A DNA stretch of 21,361 bases from a virus: positions 1 to 21,361 of the IMG/VR virus record IMGVR_UViG_3300012006_000037; one strand, written 5' to 3'. Under the pieces are notes generated by a model. That model did no database searches. It had not been told where the DNA came from and saw only the letters and a program-made list of their open reading frames with translations. How positions within the stretch are numbered: position 1 is the stretch's first letter; each line of letters starts with the position of its first letter. Made by a program: the position numbers and the translations under genes. This document shows, in pieces, positions 20,317 through 21,361 of the stretch.

Positions 20317-21361
20317 AATCCGGGGGGAAAAGTCTGCTACGTGCGTCAGGCGGGGGTCTGTTTGAAAAATACGGGTTAGTTTCTGGCGCAGTTTCGGCGT
20401 CTTGTTGCAGCATTTTTGGAATAAGTTCTTTTGCTCTCATAGCACGCAACGTTGCATCCGGTATTCCGGGGTATTGCTTTTTGTATTCAGCTACAAATTT
20501 AACGTCTTTAAAGTCTTTAGCTACTTGATCGTTCACTTTTGTTTCCGTTCTAATTCTAAGCGCGTCGGTTATGCCCCCGGAACCGGGGCGTGGTTGGTTG
20601 TAATAGTTAGCGTGTGCAAGGTTGGCTTTAATTTTAGAAGGAAACTCAGAAACCTGTGCCCCCATCAACCCTGCTTGGTCACGCAAGTGGGCTATTTGCG
20701 CCATAGCTAGCTGATGTTTATCTTCGCGCTCAGCAGTCCATTGCCCATGCTCCATTGCCAGTTTTTTATCGTCCAACAATAGCTTTTCGCTATGGTTGAA
20801 CATCTCAGCAGCTATCTTAGTATCGCCTTGTGCCAAGTGCGCTTTAGCCATTGCAAGGCTCATACCCGCAGCAACCGCAGCTTTCTTATCTGCTTTTTTC
20901 TCAGTGGTGTAATCTTGCGCACCTTTAGCCAACGCATCCATAGCTTCTGCTTGACGATCCCCAGACGGCCCCATCTTACGCAGCGCCGCAGCAGCACGGA
21001 TAAACGCAATACCGGTAGCGTGTGCTTTAGCTTCATTCTTTTCGCTATCCGTTGCAGTCATCCCGCTAAGAAGCTTTGTAGCTTCATCCAGATACCCTTG
21101 TGACACGGAGGTAACTTTACGTTGGAACGCATCAAACCCTGTCGGGGGAGGAGGGCCTTCAAGGGTAGCAATCCCAACGGGTTCTTGGGTTGGGGCGGCT
21201 GGGGCTTTAGATGCATCTATGTTGGTTTGCATCCGTGCCAACGCTTCTGGAGAAGCATTTAAACTTTCTATACCGCTCGTTGGTGCGCCCGTAGGTCTTG
21301 GCGTGGCAGCAGGAGCCGCAGCAGGAGCCGCAGCAGGAGCCGCAGCAGGAGCCGCAGCAGG
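20315..21361 (-). CDS. Partial Ala/Pro-rich virion-type protein upstream of the giant gene
   Basis: The frame is open to the right edge, so at least 348 residues are seen and the start is outside the window. A TTG at 21241 is not needed as a start. The visible N-terminal part is (PAAA)-repeat sequence followed by a Pro/Thr-rich linker. Then come long Ala/Lys-rich helices (KADKKAAVAAGMSLAMAKAH, SEKLLLDDKKLAMEHG) likely to form a rod or coiled coil. A C-terminal helical region (QYPGIPDATLRAMRAKELIP) ends in a Pro-rich tail (NRPPPDARSRLFPPD). No enzyme motif, signal peptide or clear membrane span is visible. Its 9-base spacing to the giant gene suggests a partner inside the capsid, such as an internal or ejection protein, by analogy with adjacent internal-core genes of podoviruses. 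Specific homology is not established. Confidence 0.75.
   Translation of the reverse strand, partial: PAAAPAAAPAAAPAAAPAATPRPTGAPTSGIESLNASPEALARMQTNIDASKAPAAPTQEPVGIATLEGPPPPTGFDAFQRKVTSVSQGYLDEATKLLSGMTATDSEKNEAKAHATGIAFIRAAAALRKMGPSGDRQAEAMDALAKGAQDYTTEKKADKKAAVAAGMSLAMAKAHLAQGDTKIAAEMFNHSEKLLLDDKKLAMEHGQWTAEREDKHQLAMAQIAHLRDQAGLMGAQVSEFPSKIKANLAHANYYNQPRPGSGGITDALRIRTETKVNDQVAKDFKDVKFVAEYKKQYPGIPDATLRAMRAKELIPKMLQQDAETAPETNPYFSNRPPPDARSRLFPPD
21306..21361 (-). repeat. 12-base tandem repeat encoding PAAA, running off the window
   Basis: GCAGCAGGAGCC is repeated four full times without mismatch from 21306 and a fifth copy is cut by the window end. On the coding (-) strand it gives a Pro-Ala-Ala-Ala repeat. 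The copies are identical at the DNA level, which indicates recent expansion. The copy number beyond the window is unknown. Confidence 0.9.

Noticed and set aside
21306-21361. CRISPR-like or attachment-site repeat at the right edge
   Set aside because: The 12-base units are contiguous with no spacers and lie in frame within a coding region, giving PAAA. This is a coding microsatellite.
1-21361. tRNA, rRNA, integrase or insertion sequence
   Set aside because: I saw no cloverleaf-like sequence, no transposase or integrase motif and no terminal inverted repeats flanking a gene in this window. The read was by eye, so a dedicated tRNA scan could still change this.

Overview
The window is a piece of a tailed-phage (Caudoviricetes) genome or a closely related prophage. 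The evidence is a dense chain of small overlapping genes around a complete phage replication module on the + strand, followed by very large virion-type genes on the - strand. No rRNA, tRNA, ribosomal protein or metabolic gene is visible. Base composition is mixed: about 60% GC in sampled lines of the polymerase gene and about 32-40% in some other lines. The strong AGGAG-like ribosome sites fit a bacterial host, probably Gram-negative, but the host cannot be named from this sequence. The combination of PolA, a PrimPol/DUF927-type primase-helicase, VRR-NUC and SNF2 genes with a giant polyvalent protein is, from general knowledge of phage genomes, typical of podovirus-like environmental phages. 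I treat that as inference.

Layout. (1) 1-2475, + strand: nine small genes joined by ATGA, TAATG or slightly longer overlaps. They include three cysteine-rich zinc-binding proteins, a HicA-like protein and a stand-alone VRR-NUC nuclease. (2) 2475-7272, + strand: family A DNA polymerase with proofreading exonuclease, a small HExxH protein, a Cas4/RecB-like nuclease with an apparent iron-sulfur cysteine set, a small HNH protein and an SNF2-type helicase. (3) 7309-12285, + strand: a conserved coiled-coil protein, a candidate zinc-containing ssDNA-binding protein with an acidic tail, a hairpin, a helix-turn-helix protein, a small unknown protein, a 972-residue primase-helicase and a small protein at the convergent junction. 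(4) 12266-21361, - strand: a 2679-residue polyvalent protein and, just upstream of it, an Ala/Pro-rich protein that runs off the window.

How the genes work together. The + strand genes supply priming and unwinding (primase-helicase), synthesis (PolA), strand protection (candidate SSB) and DNA processing (VRR-NUC, Cas4-like nuclease, HNH, SNF2). The - strand genes look like late virion or ejection proteins. The giant protein combines a glycine-rich membrane-active N-terminus, long coiled coils with an internal repeat, a zincin protease motif and an LPD38-like C-terminal region, as expected of proteins carried in the capsid and delivered with the DNA. The two transcription blocks converge near 12.27 kb, where the last genes overlap by 20 bases.

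The least explained items are the out-of-frame tail of the HExxH protein inside the next gene, the compositional mosaic and internal repeats of the giant gene, a three-finger protein that looks like an HNH enzyme without its catalytic histidine, and a HicA-like protein with no HicB partner in view.
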